64,000 nucleotides of DNA from Bacteroidota bacterium. Lineage in GTDB: Bacteria; Bacteroidota; Bacteroidia; Cytophagales; Cytophagaceae. The stretch spans positions 62,001-126,000 of the forward strand of contig JAEWYS010000014.1 in the NCBI GenBank assembly GCA_023458555.1. The letters are read 5' to 3'. Position numbers and translations under genes: made by a program. Below, piece by piece: positions 37,356-45,873 of this stretch. The notes below the pieces were generated by a model. It made no database searches and was not told the origin of the DNA. It worked only from the letters and a program-made list of their open reading frames with translations. Position 1 is the stretch's first letter; each line of letters opens with the position of its first letter.

Positions 37356-37511
37356 AATTCAATAATCCCTGTTTCGTAAACCATTGAGTACTCATACAAC
37401 CCCAATGCTGATTTACCTGGTGAGTCCGTTGATGATTCCGGACCAAGGATAAAGTTACGTATACGCTACCGATAATCAAACCCGGTTTTTTTTAGCGTAC
37501 GGGCTCAGATC

Positions 37512-38720
37512 TTACTTTACCAGCTTATAAATAGTCCCGGTTTTGCTTACCGCTCCTATATTGGGCTGGGTTGCCAGATAAATTTCTCCCTGTTCGTCCA
37601 TTCCGAAGCTATTGATATAAAACCTGGGTTTTTTCCGTATTTCAAGTCTGTTTTCATGCCACTTCCCGGCTTTGTCCTTCCGCAAAAACCACGTATTTCC
37701 CTCCCAGTCCGCAAAAATATACGTACCGTGCAGGTCTTTCAGGGTAGTTCCATTGTATACATAGCCTCCGGTAACCGAAATCCCCTGACTATGATCGTAT
37801 TCATGAATTGGCATTGAGGGATTTTTAACCACTTCTTTCATCCCCTCATCATATACATGATATCCTTCCATATATCGCCAGCCATAGTTTTTGCCTTTTT
37901 CAACAATATTGATTTCTTCGTATTTATCCTGTCCCACATCGGCTACAAAAAGATCTCCGGTCGCCTTATCAAAAGAGATTCTCCAGGGATTTCTCAGTCC
38001 ATAGGCAAAAATCTCCGCACGCTGCCCGGAAGCTCTGAACGGATTGTCTGCAGGAATGGAATATGGCCCGGTCCCATCTACATCGATCCTGAGAATCTTT
38101 CCCAGCAGATTGGACAAATCCTGGGCATTACCATAACGTCCGTGCTGATCGCCTTTACCTCCCCCGTCGCCAGAGCCGATATAGAGAAAGCCGTCCGGTC
38201 CGAATACCATGCTGCCACCATTATGATTATTTTCCGGCTGTTCAAATGTCAGCAGCACCTTCCCTTCCGGATTTGCTTTGTCCGGATTATCCTTCGAAAC
38301 AGTATATTCTGCTACAACGGATTTATTCTTTTGCTTATTTATATCCGAAGGAGCACTGTAATAGACAAAAAAACGACCGTTTTTCCGGTACTCCGGATGG
38401 AATGCCAGTCCCAAAAGCCCCTGCTCCGCATAGGTATTATTGAGCTTCACCATTTGTTTCCGTACATCCAGAAACGGCTCATCCAGCAACTTTCCATCGC
38501 TGATAATATGGATAACCCCATATTGTCCCACCACAAAAAGCCTGTCGGTTCCGTCTCCGGCATTTTCAATGCCAACCGGAGAAATAACACCGGTAGCAAT
38601 CGTATCCAGTCCGAAAACAAGAGAGTCTACGGTATCAGTGTTTTCCTGACCGGAAGTCTGATGATCGGAACAGGACGAAAAAAAAGTAACAAGCAGAAAA
38701 AAAAGCAGATTGATTCGCAT
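37512..38720 (-). CDS. PQQ-dependent glucose/sorbosone dehydrogenase-like lipoprotein
   Basis: A 402-residue secreted lipoprotein (lipobox FFSSC, Cys17) with a six-bladed propeller of the GSDH family: GLLGLAFHPEY, NHNGGSMVFGPDGFLYIGSGDGGGKGD, AYGLRNPWRISFD and DVGQDKYEEIN are all clear. Aldose sugar dehydrogenases of this type oxidise sugars using PQQ; whether the cofactor is bound here is inferred from the family. It is a lone gene on the minus strand. Confidence 0.9.
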   Translation of the reverse strand: MRINLLFFLLVTFFSSCSDHQTSGQENTDTVDSLVFGLDTIATGVISPVGIENAGDGTDRLFVVGQYGVIHIISDGKLLDEPFLDVRKQMVKLNNTYAEQGLLGLAFHPEYRKNGRFFVYYSAPSDINKQKNKSVVAEYTVSKDNPDKANPEGKVLLTFEQPENNHNGGSMVFGPDGFLYIGSGDGGGKGDQHGRYGNAQDLSNLLGKILRIDVDGTGPYSIPADNPFRASGQRAEIFAYGLRNPWRISFDKATGDLFVADVGQDKYEEINIVEKGKNYGWRYMEGYHVYDEGMKEVVKNPSMPIHEYDHSQGISVTGGYVYNGTTLKDLHGTYIFADWEGNTWFLRKDKAGKWHENRLEIRKKPRFYINSFGMDEQGEIYLATQPNIGAVSKTGTIYKLVK

Positions 38721-38882
38721 AAACTAAATAGTCTGTTGATAACATTCAATAAAAATTCTTTTCAAAAGAAATAGTTTATTTCAAAAAAACATCCTATCCC
38801 AAAACAATCTTTTCATTCTTTTCTTCCAGTTCCGTGATTATTTTTACAAAACACCTAATTATTAACCAAACACTGTTTCATT

Positions 38883-40163
38883 ATGAAACAACAACAACTC
38901 GAAGAGCTGCTTAAAAAGAAGGGCATCGGGCCCATGGGCAGTAAAAGCCTAAACAGAGAAGAAACCGGATTACTCAAAACACTTTTCCAGGCCAGGGAAG
39001 TAAGCCTCACAACCAAAGCCACCATGCTGACTGCCTTGCTTACCCTGCAACCCAATCCGGATGAAGAAAACCTGATACGTGGTCTGAAAGATACTCCTGA
39101 TTTGTTTTTACCCTCTGAATTAAGGGCTTTTCTTTTCCCGCCAGCCGATAAATCATTTATTCAGCTGATCACCAGAGTTATATCCGGACAAAATCTGAGC
39201 ACTGGAGAAGCAAATCAGGCCATGGACTATTTCTTTGACTCTGCTGTTCCTGAATACCTGAAAGCTTCCTTTCTGGAAGCTGAACGGCTGAAAAGAGAAA
39301 CTTTTGAAGAAAATCAGGTCTTTTTTTCCAGAATATGGGACGCCAGTCTCCGGATGCAGACCGATATTCCTGTTTTGATTCACCTTTGCGACAGTTTTGA
39401 CGGTTCCAACCGGACACGCAACTATTCTGTTTTTGTGGCGGCTCTCCTTGCAGCAGCCGGATTTCACTGCCTGCTGACCGGTATTGATTCGGTAGCCCCC
39501 AAATTCGGCTATACCAGTCATACCATACTTCAGCTGGCCGGAAAAACACCGTTCATCCGGATCGGAAAAGCTCTTGATGAGCTGAAAAAAAACGGCTGGA
39601 CCTATCTGGATCAGAAAGAATTTTCACCTTTACTTTATGCCATGAAGCAGATGCGGAAAGAAATGGTAAAAAGACCTTTTCTTGCCACGTTTGAAAAGCT
39701 GGTGCTCCCCATATACAGTACCGGACAAAATTATATCATGACCGGATATACCCATCCCCACTATAAAGAAGAGCTGATAAAACAGCTAAAGGCATCGGGC
39801 AGGTGCGATAAAGCTATTGTAGTCAAAGGCATGGAAGGCAGCACCCATATGGCTATGCACAGACAAACAGTTTGTATAACGCTTGATGGTGATACAATAA
39901 AAGAAAATGTTGTATCTCCCGCTGATTATGGTCTTCATAGTACAGAAGAAAAGCAGGATAAAAATATAGCGCCGGAAATCAGCCTTCAGGAAGGTCTGGA
40001 AGCTTTTGAGGGAAAAGATAACGACGCCCGCCTCAATATTATCTATCAGGCCGCTCTCATACTGGAAAAAACCGGACTGGCAAACCGCGAAGAAGTGACA
40101 GAAAGACTACAGCTGCTTATAGACGATGGCTCGGCCATGAAAGCTTTTAAAAACAAAACCTGA
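38883..40163 (+). CDS. TrpD2/YbiB-like phosphoribosyltransferase-fold protein
   Basis: A 426-residue protein resembling anthranilate phosphoribosyltransferase over residues 60-330: FGYTSHTILQLAG and KGMEGSTHMAMHRQTV match the family. The PRPP-binding GTGGD loop of true TrpD is replaced at about 168-180 (LCDSFDGSNRTRNY), and no other trp gene is near, so tryptophan synthesis is unlikely. TrpD2/YbiB proteins bind nucleic acids. The stop codon lies inside a 28-bp palindrome that serves as terminator. Confidence 0.78.
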   Translation: MKQQQLEELLKKKGIGPMGSKSLNREETGLLKTLFQAREVSLTTKATMLTALLTLQPNPDEENLIRGLKDTPDLFLPSELRAFLFPPADKSFIQLITRVISGQNLSTGEANQAMDYFFDSAVPEYLKASFLEAERLKRETFEENQVFFSRIWDASLRMQTDIPVLIHLCDSFDGSNRTRNYSVFVAALLAAAGFHCLLTGIDSVAPKFGYTSHTILQLAGKTPFIRIGKALDELKKNGWTYLDQKEFSPLLYAMKQMRKEMVKRPFLATFEKLVLPIYSTGQNYIMTGYTHPHYKEELIKQLKASGRCDKAIVVKGMEGSTHMAMHRQTVCITLDGDTIKENVVSPADYGLHSTEEKQDKNIAPEISLQEGLEAFEGKDNDARLNIIYQAALILEKTGLANREEVTERLQLLIDDGSAMKAFKNKT

Positions 40164-40181
40164 TCAATTGATCAGGTTTTG
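40154..40181 (+). terminator. Terminator palindrome overlapping the TrpD2 stop codon
   Basis: CAAAACCTGATCAA and TTGATCAGGTTTTG form an exact 28-bp palindrome, followed by CCTTTTT. The TGA at 40161-40163 is inside it, so ribosomes ending translation would melt the left arm. It also lies 10 bases from the convergent AhpD-like gene's stop. Confidence 0.8.
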
Positions 40182-40190
40182 CCTTTTTAA

Positions 40191-40769
40191 TCAGTGGATC
40201 ACCTTGCTGAGGCCGGTGATCACCGCAGCGATACGGATTGCATCAAAAATGCGCTCCTCTGTTCCACCATGTCCCAGTACCGAATTTTCATGGGCATTTA
40301 CGCACATTTCACACCCGTTTACCGCCGATACTGCCAGGCTGACCAGTTCAAAAAACTCTTTGCCCAGTACAGGATTCATCATAATAGACATCTTGATTCT
40401 CCCCTGCATCTGATTGTATTTATCTTTCTTCACAAAATGCCTGAACCGGTAAAGCACATTATTGCTGGCCAGTAAAGAAGTGCAGGCAACTACCTCTCCT
40501 ACTTCCTGATCCGTAGCACCATGCTTTACAGCCAGAGCGCTTAAGAATTTCCGTAATGGCTCATTCTGCTGATTGACAGCAACAGACAAGGCAATCAAAG
40601 CCGTTTCTTTTTCAGATAATACCTCAGACTGCAGCACATTTTTTACATTAATCCGCAAATCTTTCAGATATCTTGATTCTCCTTTTTCCAGAAGACCCAG
40701 ACTGCCATTGCCATACCCGGATTCCAGCTGTAAATCCGTAAGTAAATCATTGATAACTTCAGTAACCAT
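40191..40769 (-). CDS. Alkylhydroperoxidase AhpD-like (carboxymuconolactone decarboxylase family)
   Basis: A 192-residue protein of the CMD/AhpD family. The redox motif CxxC with His is in NGCEMCVNAHE (Cys153, Cys156, His160), the AhpD catalytic layout. AhpD reduces the AhpC peroxiredoxin with electrons from lipoamide-type carriers. It lies 37 bases after the peroxiredoxin gene in the same direction, forming an ahpC-ahpD pair under OxyR. Confidence 0.88.
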   Translation of the reverse strand: MVTEVINDLLTDLQLESGYGNGSLGLLEKGESRYLKDLRINVKNVLQSEVLSEKETALIALSVAVNQQNEPLRKFLSALAVKHGATDQEVGEVVACTSLLASNNVLYRFRHFVKKDKYNQMQGRIKMSIMMNPVLGKEFFELVSLAVSAVNGCEMCVNAHENSVLGHGGTEERIFDAIRIAAVITGLSKVIH

Positions 40770-40806
40770 AGTAGTTCGTTCCTTTCATTAATCGAGTAAA
40801 TAAAAA

Positions 40807-41361
40807 TTAAACAGTAAGCGTTGCTTCTCCTTTTTGCCAGTTGCACGGACACAATTCATCTGTCTGCAGTGCATCAAGCACGCGGATAACTTCTTTTACA
40901 TTCCGGCCTACACTCAGATCATTAACAGATACCCAGCGTACAATACCCTGAGGATCGATGATGAAGGTTGCTCTGTAAGCCACTTTTTCTTCAGTTTCCA
41001 GAATTCCCAGATCCTCTGCCAGGGTTTTGGAAGTATCTGCAAGCATTGGAAACTTCAGCTCACGCAGGTCATTATGATCCTTGCGCCATGCCAGATGTAC
41101 AAATTCAGAATCTGTAGACGCTCCGACCAGCTGGGTATCCCGATCTCTGAACTCTCCATAGCTATTGTTGAACTCTGCAATTTCAGTAGGACATACAAAC
41201 GTAAAATCCTTCGGCCACCAGAACATCACTGTCCACAAACCACTATTCTTTAATTCCTCGTTGCTCAGGGTTGCAAATTCTTTCCCGTTTTCAATGGACA
41301 CTACTGCTTTCTTTGTAAAATCAGGGAAGGCTGCGCCTACCGGCAAAATTCCGTTTCTCAT
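40807..41361 (-). CDS. ahpC: AhpC/Prx1-type peroxiredoxin
   Basis: A 184-residue peroxiredoxin: peroxidatic Cys57 in FTFVCPTE, and a C-terminal CPC (Cys171, Cys173) for resolution. It reduces H2O2 and organic peroxides. Length and motifs resemble the AhpC paired with AhpD in some bacteria. Start ATG 41361 (MRNGILPVGAAFPDF); an upstream ATG at 41400 would add a leader with no homology. It is divergent from oxyR with a shared control region. Confidence 0.9.
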   Translation of the reverse strand: MRNGILPVGAAFPDFTKKAVVSIENGKEFATLSNEELKNSGLWTVMFWWPKDFTFVCPTEIAEFNNSYGEFRDRDTQLVGASTDSEFVHLAWRKDHNDLRELKFPMLADTSKTLAEDLGILETEEKVAYRATFIIDPQGIVRWVSVNDLSVGRNVKEVIRVLDALQTDELCPCNWQKGEATLTV

Positions 41362-41409
41362 AGTTGTATTTGTTTTAAAGTTGATTGAATTGTGATTCAT
41401 TTTCTTTTA

Positions 41410-41442
41410 CAAAGATACCGGCTTTTTAATTCATAAATCAAA
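41410..41442 (-). promoter_or_regulatory. Promoter of the ahpC-ahpD operon
   Basis: On the minus strand TTTG (41442-41439), 21 bases, then TATCTTTG (41417-41410), a full Bacteroidota promoter. Transcription would start near 41403, giving a leader of about 40 bases before ATG 41361. The OxyR site abuts the -33 box. Confidence 0.65.
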
Positions 41443-41477
41443 TTGATATTTTTTATAATATAATAGATTTTGTCTAT
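41442..41477. promoter_or_regulatory. Candidate OxyR operator between ahpC and oxyR
   Basis: ATAGATTTTGTCTAT (41463-41477) matches the E. coli OxyR element ATAGntnnnanCTAT at all eight outer positions and the inner T. A weaker copy, ATTGATATTTTTTAT, lies at 41442-41456. The strong copy is 8 bases before the oxyR ATG, and the weak copy touches the ahpC -33 box, as expected for autorepression and activation. Confidence 0.6.
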
Positions 41478-41485
41478 ATTTAACC

Positions 41486-42424
41486 ATGCCAACACTTATC
41501 CAACTGGAATATATTGTTGCCGTTGATACATGGCGACATTTTGCCACCGCTGCTGAAAAAAGCTTTGTAACTCAGCCAACTCTGAGCATGCAGATAAAAA
41601 AGCTGGAAGAAGAGCTCGGTCTCCTAATCTTTGACCGGAGCAGGCAACCCGTAGTGCCGACACTGGCAGGAGAAGCCATCATAAAACAGGCCAGAATAGT
41701 GCTTAATGAGTCTCAGAAAATTACCGAGCTCGTACGCCAGTTGCAGGGGCAAATTGCCGGAGAGCTCAAACTGGGTATTATTCCGACCCTCTCTCCCTAT
41801 CTGCTTCCCCGTTTTGCAGGCAATTTTCTGAAGAAATATCCCGAAGTGACATTGCAGATAACCGAAATGCTCACCGGGCAAATCATAGAAGCGCTTAAAA
41901 AAGACATTATTGATGCCGGTATTCTGGTCACTCCGATCCGGAATCAGGAGATCAACAGCATACCTTTGTTCTATGAAAAATTTGTATTGTACGCAGCTGC
42001 CGGAGAAAGCCTTACCCACTTACCATACATTACCGAAAACAATCTTGATGAAACCCGTTTCTGGCTGCTTGCCTCAGGTCACTGCTTCCGGAGCCAGGCC
42101 CTGAATATCTGCAATACCCGGCGCCTTCGCCAGCAGGATTCCCTGCAGTTTGAAAGCGGATCACTGGAGACATTAATCAGGCTTGTAGATACAGAAGGCG
42201 GAGTGACATTAATTCCCGAGCTTGCAGCCCTCGATATTCCTGCCAGCCGTCAGAATCAGCTGATTCAGTTCGGCCAGGAGCCTATGTATCGTGAAGTAAG
42301 CTTGGTATACAGCCGAAATTTTGCAAAAGAACATCTGCTGAAAGTACTGGAAAAGGAAATCAGAGCTACATTACCGCACAAAATGCAGCACAAAGATTCA
42401 AAAACGATTGTAGAATTTGAATAA
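41486..42424 (+). CDS. oxyR: Hydrogen peroxide-sensing LysR regulator OxyR
   Basis: A 312-residue LysR protein: winged helix 1-60 (FATAAEKSFVTQPTLSMQIKKLE), then a periplasmic-binding-like sensor domain. The redox cysteines are Cys200 and Cys209 in GHCFRSQALNICN, matching Cys199 and Cys208 of E. coli OxyR with the same neighbours. Oxidation forms a disulfide and activates target genes. The adjacent divergent ahpC-ahpD pair is the obvious target. Confidence 0.94.
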   Translation: MPTLIQLEYIVAVDTWRHFATAAEKSFVTQPTLSMQIKKLEEELGLLIFDRSRQPVVPTLAGEAIIKQARIVLNESQKITELVRQLQGQIAGELKLGIIPTLSPYLLPRFAGNFLKKYPEVTLQITEMLTGQIIEALKKDIIDAGILVTPIRNQEINSIPLFYEKFVLYAAAGESLTHLPYITENNLDETRFWLLASGHCFRSQALNICNTRRLRQQDSLQFESGSLETLIRLVDTEGGVTLIPELAALDIPASRQNQLIQFGQEPMYREVSLVYSRNFAKEHLLKVLEKEIRATLPHKMQHKDSKTIVEFE

Positions 42425-42543
42425 TAACAGTACATCCGCATCACCGGAGCATGCAATAAATTTTGGCGGGATATACAAACATAGTTTTCAGATACCGGTT
42501 GAATAAGAACTTTTAACTGTTCTGACAATCAAAAAATGTTGCT

Positions 42544-42756
42544 ATGAAATCCAGATTCAATCAAAGAATACAAATTGCTTCCTGCAGACATAACAGACGT
42601 TTCAGACCGCAAAACGAAAAACTGAAGAAGCATTTTATTATGGAAAGACTTGAAGAAACATTAGGCAAACCACGTCAGGAACTGAAAAACCTGATTAGCG
42701 ACGACCTGCTTCAAACCTTGTCCAAGGTTCCATTCTCAGTTGTACTTAAAGATTAA
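42544..42756 (+). CDS. Small basic hypothetical protein
   Basis: A 70-residue ORF, strongly basic in its first half (SRFNQRIQIASCRHNRRFRPQNEKLKK is Arg/Lys-rich) and amphipathic after MERLEETLGKPRQEL. An inner ATG at residue 33 could be the real start. No family is recognised, and the ORF is convergent with the DUF493 gene by 16 bases. Coding is uncertain. Confidence 0.38.
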   Translation: MKSRFNQRIQIASCRHNRRFRPQNEKLKKHFIMERLEETLGKPRQELKNLISDDLLQTLSKVPFSVVLKD

Positions 42757-42772
42757 TCGGGCTATTCCGGGA

Positions 42773-43033
42773 TCAAAGGGCTATTACCCCTTCGACCCGG
42801 GCAGCCTTTTGATAAATATCAATAACTTCCTCTCCGGAACCCAGCTCAGCATAGGAAGTAATGCTGACATACTTCCCCTGGCCGGACTCACGCGTGCTCA
42901 AATCCCCTTTCGGCAAAATATTAATAATATCCTCAGTCTTATCTGCCGGAACAATAAACTTAAACAGATATCCTGCCGGCCATTCCAGACTATTCAATTT
43001 CTCCCGTAATCCGTCAAAATCACTAATTCCCAT
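42773..43033 (-). CDS. DUF493 (YbeD-like) protein
   Basis: An 86-residue alpha/beta protein with FKFIVPADKT, STRESGQGKYVSITSYAEL and EEVIDIYQKAARVEGVIAL, the DUF493 pattern. It has a ferredoxin-like, ACT-like fold; function is unknown (E. coli YbeD is near lipB/lipA, absent here). The following 360 bases to 43394 hold no gene. Confidence 0.88.
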   Translation of the reverse strand: MGISDFDGLREKLNSLEWPAGYLFKFIVPADKTEDIINILPKGDLSTRESGQGKYVSITSYAELGSGEEVIDIYQKAARVEGVIAL

Positions 43034-43394
43034 TTCTTAATTCCTTTTAATTAGTTAACACAACAGCCATGGCGAAAATTCGCCTGCGCTAAAATACAGG
43101 ATGCAAATCCTATTTTCATGCTATTATCTGAAAATATATTTTTACCATTCTTGCCAACCTATAAAAAATAAAAACCTGAAATAAAGATCATTAACTCACA
43201 CAACAGATACAACAAAAAAACATGTACGTAAAAATCAAACACATAGATCACTGATATGTGAAAATAATTAGTATCTTTGACAAGGTTTGCACTTTTCAAA
43301 TAAAACATAAAACTTTAACTGGCAACCAACATACTTTTACACTTATAGTTATATTTTTTATTCGATAGATACAGATAAAATTAAACCTCTGAAT
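43034..43394. promoter_or_regulatory. Gene-free region with -7 element for the response regulator
   Basis: A 361-base AT-rich gap. The only recognisable signal is TATCTTTG (43272-43279, plus strand), fitting TAnnTTTG and placing a start near 43286, which would leave a leader of about 110 bases before the response regulator ATG. A -33 box is not clear. I see no RNA gene or repeat. Confidence 0.35.
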
Positions 43395-43814
43395 ATGCCA
43401 CAACCCATACATATTCTCCTCGTTGATGATGACCACCGGGCAAACCAGGAAAACTCAAAAATCATCAGGGAACACGGACTTTGCAGCTGTGTCAGGATAG
43501 CGCTCAACGGTGGGCATGCCCTGCTTTGTCTCGAGCAGATCTATAATCATCAGCCTCATGATACGCTCATTATACTGCTCGATACCCAGATGCCGATTAT
43601 GAACGGCTTCGAGTTTCTTAATGAATTCAGCAAAACCAATTATCGTTTCAAAAGCAAGGTCAAAATCATTATGATGCTTTCCGAGCAGGGCAACAGGGGT
43701 GATATGGAGAGGGCCCGTCAGTATGGCATAAGCAGCTTTATTCAGAAACCGGTCAACCCTGCTGAACTTGCCAGACTGGTTTCATCCGGTCCTCAAAACA
43801 AAAAAGTGGCCTGA
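43395..43814 (+). CDS. Single-domain response regulator (CheY-like)
   Basis: A 139-residue receiver domain with no output domain. The acidic pair is in LLVDDDHRAN (about 10-12), the phosphorylation site Asp about 62 in LLDTQMPIMNGFEF, the conserved Ser in MMLSEQGN and the Lys in FIQKPVNP. No histidine kinase adjoins. Two unknown genes follow, beginning 119 bases downstream. Confidence 0.9.
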   Translation: MPQPIHILLVDDDHRANQENSKIIREHGLCSCVRIALNGGHALLCLEQIYNHQPHDTLIILLDTQMPIMNGFEFLNEFSKTNYRFKSKVKIIMMLSEQGNRGDMERARQYGISSFIQKPVNPAELARLVSSGPQNKKVA

Positions 43815-43871
43815 GTATACAAATATGCTATTATAGCACTACAGATTAAGAAAGTATATTTTTTTTTACTC

Positions 43872-43904
43872 CGCAGATTGGCTGCGTTCTGCCTGTTTTT
43901 TTTT
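43872..43904 (+). terminator. Weak candidate terminator after the response regulator
   Basis: CGCAG (43872-43876), loop, CTGCG (43882-43886), then TTCTGCCTG and nine T. The stem is only 5 bp, so termination may be partial. Confidence 0.3.
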
Positions 43905-43933
43905 GAGTTATCAAATCAAAATAAGCAGTCTGT

Positions 43934-44281
43934 ATGAAAACGTTTTTTCTGGACCAGTTTCTTATCCGTCATATACATTTTAACCACCAGAGATGTCTGA
44001 CTCTTCTTTGTCATGGCACGCATGAAGACACAAGCTTCTGTTTTCATCTTTATCTCAACTGGAAGGAATTCAATCATCTTCTGAATACGCTCAATGAGCA
44101 AAAGCAATACCTGAAACAGATGATAAACAGCACTCTGCTACAGGAAGTGATTCATACATTCAGAAGTTCCATCAGAATAGATTCCTGCTGGCTTGTCATA
44201 AAAATAATCGAATACTGTGATAACAGACCTGATGCGGATAAAGAGTACTGTGTCGAAAGTTACGGATTCATACCTGCATGA
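43934..44281 (+). CDS. Hypothetical protein, first of a coupled pair
   Basis: A 115-residue protein with several Cys and His in the first half (HIHFNHQRCLTLLCHGTHED) and a helical middle (NWKEFNHLLNTLNEQKQYLKQMIN). No signal peptide and no known family. It overlaps the next gene by 4 bases (ATGA), so the two are translated together. It lies 119 bases after the response regulator. Confidence 0.55.
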   Translation: MKTFFLDQFLIRHIHFNHQRCLTLLCHGTHEDTSFCFHLYLNWKEFNHLLNTLNEQKQYLKQMINSTLLQEVIHTFRSSIRIDSCWLVIKIIEYCDNRPDADKEYCVESYGFIPA

Positions 44282-44742
44282 ACTCTAAAACCTCACCTAA
44301 TAACATGGAAACTTTGAAATATATCCAAAAACTATGCACTATAGCCAGAGAAAAGAGTCTGCTAGGCTATCCGGAAGATGCCTCCTACTATTTTATAAGA
44401 GCCATCTCCTGTGCAGAACATAGTGCAGACTTCCTCTGTATCGCACAGGAATTGTACAGAGCGGATCTTGACAACAATAAAAATCTGGCCTATAATGCAT
44501 TTATTAAATCGATAGAAGTCGCCGATGAGCCAATGAGACTTTTCAAGAAGATGCTGAAACGCCGTGATCTGATTCAGATGCTTGGAGAATTTCTCATCAA
44601 AAAGCCGGACCAGCTTTTCCATCATCTCCTGCTCCATACTCAGAACGAGCATGAAGTAGATGAGCTGAATCAGCTGTTCGAACCACTGGCCATATATATT
44701 GAACATCATACTACCAGCCGGTTTCTAAAAAAAGCATGTTGA
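44278..44742 (+). CDS. Hypothetical all-helical protein, second of a coupled pair
   Basis: A 154-residue protein predicted to be almost fully helical. Stretches such as ASYYFIRAISCAEHSADFLCIAQELYRADL followed by NAFIKSIEVADEPMRLFKKML suggest paired helices of a TPR-like or four-helix fold, but no repeat is clear enough to name. An alternative ATG at codon 10 exists. The pairing with the previous gene is by the 4-base overlap. Confidence 0.58.
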   Translation: MNSKTSPNNMETLKYIQKLCTIAREKSLLGYPEDASYYFIRAISCAEHSADFLCIAQELYRADLDNNKNLAYNAFIKSIEVADEPMRLFKKMLKRRDLIQMLGEFLIKKPDQLFHHLLLHTQNEHEVDELNQLFEPLAIYIEHHTTSRFLKKAC

Positions 44743-44901
44743 TTACCAAAAACATTTAAACAAAGAAGGGGGATGCAGTGGTTTTTTAGGGCAAACGCTT
44801 TTTGTCGAATGAATTTGTTGTAATTTTACCTGGTCAACCATATTAATTTTATACAGGCAACCGGGTATCCGGGCATTGGTATAATAAATCAGACAGCTAA
44901 A

Positions 44902-45855
44902 ATGAAAGTCACTGAACATATTAAAAACGCAACAAAATGTCTTTTTTCCTTTGAAATTCTGCCCCCTCTAAAGGGCCAGGATATAAACTCCCTGTTTAAA
45001 GCCATTGATCCGCTCATGGAGTTTAATCCGCCATTTATCGATGTGACCTATCACCGGGAGGAATTTGTATATAAAAAGAGAGAAAACGGTTTGCTGGAAA
45101 AACGTACTGTCCGAAAAAGGCCGGGCACTGTAGGCATATGCGCAGCAATCATGAACCGCTATAAGGTGGATGCAGTACCCCATCTCATATGTGGCGGATT
45201 CAGCAAAGAAGAAACAGAAAATGCTCTGATTGATCTGAATTTTCTGGGCGTCAACAATGTGCTGGTCTTAAGAGGTGATCATATAAAATCGGAAGGTATG
45301 TTTATTCCGGAAGAAGACGGGCACCGTTATGCATCCGATCTGATCAGTCAGGTTGTACATCTTAACAATGGCAGGTTTCTGGATGACGATCTGCAAAACA
45401 CTTCTCCTTCAAATTTTTGTATCGGAGTCGCAGGTTATCCTGAAAAACATTTTGAAGCTCCCAATATGGAAACAGATCTTAAATACCTTAAGCTTAAACA
45501 GGATCTGGGAGCCGAATATGTGGTGACACAAATGTTCTTTGACAACAAAAAATATCTTGATTTCGTTGATAAATGCAGGGAAATCGGAATTACCATACCA
45601 ATTATTCCGGGATTAAAACCGATAACTGCTTTAAAACAGATCAATATACTTCCCAGCATATTTCATATTGATATTCCGGTTGAACTGTCAAGAGCAGTTG
45701 AAAGCTGCAATAATCAGGATGAAGTAAAAGCAGTGGGTATTGAATGGGCAATCAGTCAGTCAAAAGAATTAATGAAAGCAGGAGTGCCCTGTCTTCATTT
45801 CTATTCGATGGGCCGGTCAGAATCTGTCAAGCAAATTGCCAGCGCCCTGTTTTAG
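44902..45855 (+). CDS. metF: 5,10-methylenetetrahydrofolate reductase
   Basis: A 317-residue flavoprotein that reduces methylene-THF to methyl-THF for methionine synthesis. Family marks: FSFEILPPLKG, FIDVTYH, GVNNVLVLRGDH, then GVAGYPEKHFEAPN and GAEYVVTQMFFDN, FIPIIPGLKPI-like segments. About 20 residues longer than E. coli MetF. No SAM riboswitch was recognised in the 159-base leader. Its TAG stop is in the same reading frame as the HMG-CoA lyase-like gene that follows. Confidence 0.93.
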   Translation: MKVTEHIKNATKCLFSFEILPPLKGQDINSLFKAIDPLMEFNPPFIDVTYHREEFVYKKRENGLLEKRTVRKRPGTVGICAAIMNRYKVDAVPHLICGGFSKEETENALIDLNFLGVNNVLVLRGDHIKSEGMFIPEEDGHRYASDLISQVVHLNNGRFLDDDLQNTSPSNFCIGVAGYPEKHFEAPNMETDLKYLKLKQDLGAEYVVTQMFFDNKKYLDFVDKCREIGITIPIIPGLKPITALKQINILPSIFHIDIPVELSRAVESCNNQDEVKAVGIEWAISQSKELMKAGVPCLHFYSMGRSESVKQIASALF

Positions 45856-45873
45856 TCTAACCATATAAATCAT

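Noticed and set aside
37857..38774. 305-residue plus-strand frame opposite the sugar dehydrogenase
   Set aside because: The minus-strand gene has lipobox and all GSDH motifs; the plus frame is low-quality sequence.
38883..40163. Tryptophan biosynthesis gene trpD
   Set aside because: The PRPP-binding loop is missing and there are no neighbouring trp genes.
44743..44901. SAM-responsive riboswitch before metF
   Set aside because: The 159-base leader shows no SAM-I or other known riboswitch core that I can recognise.
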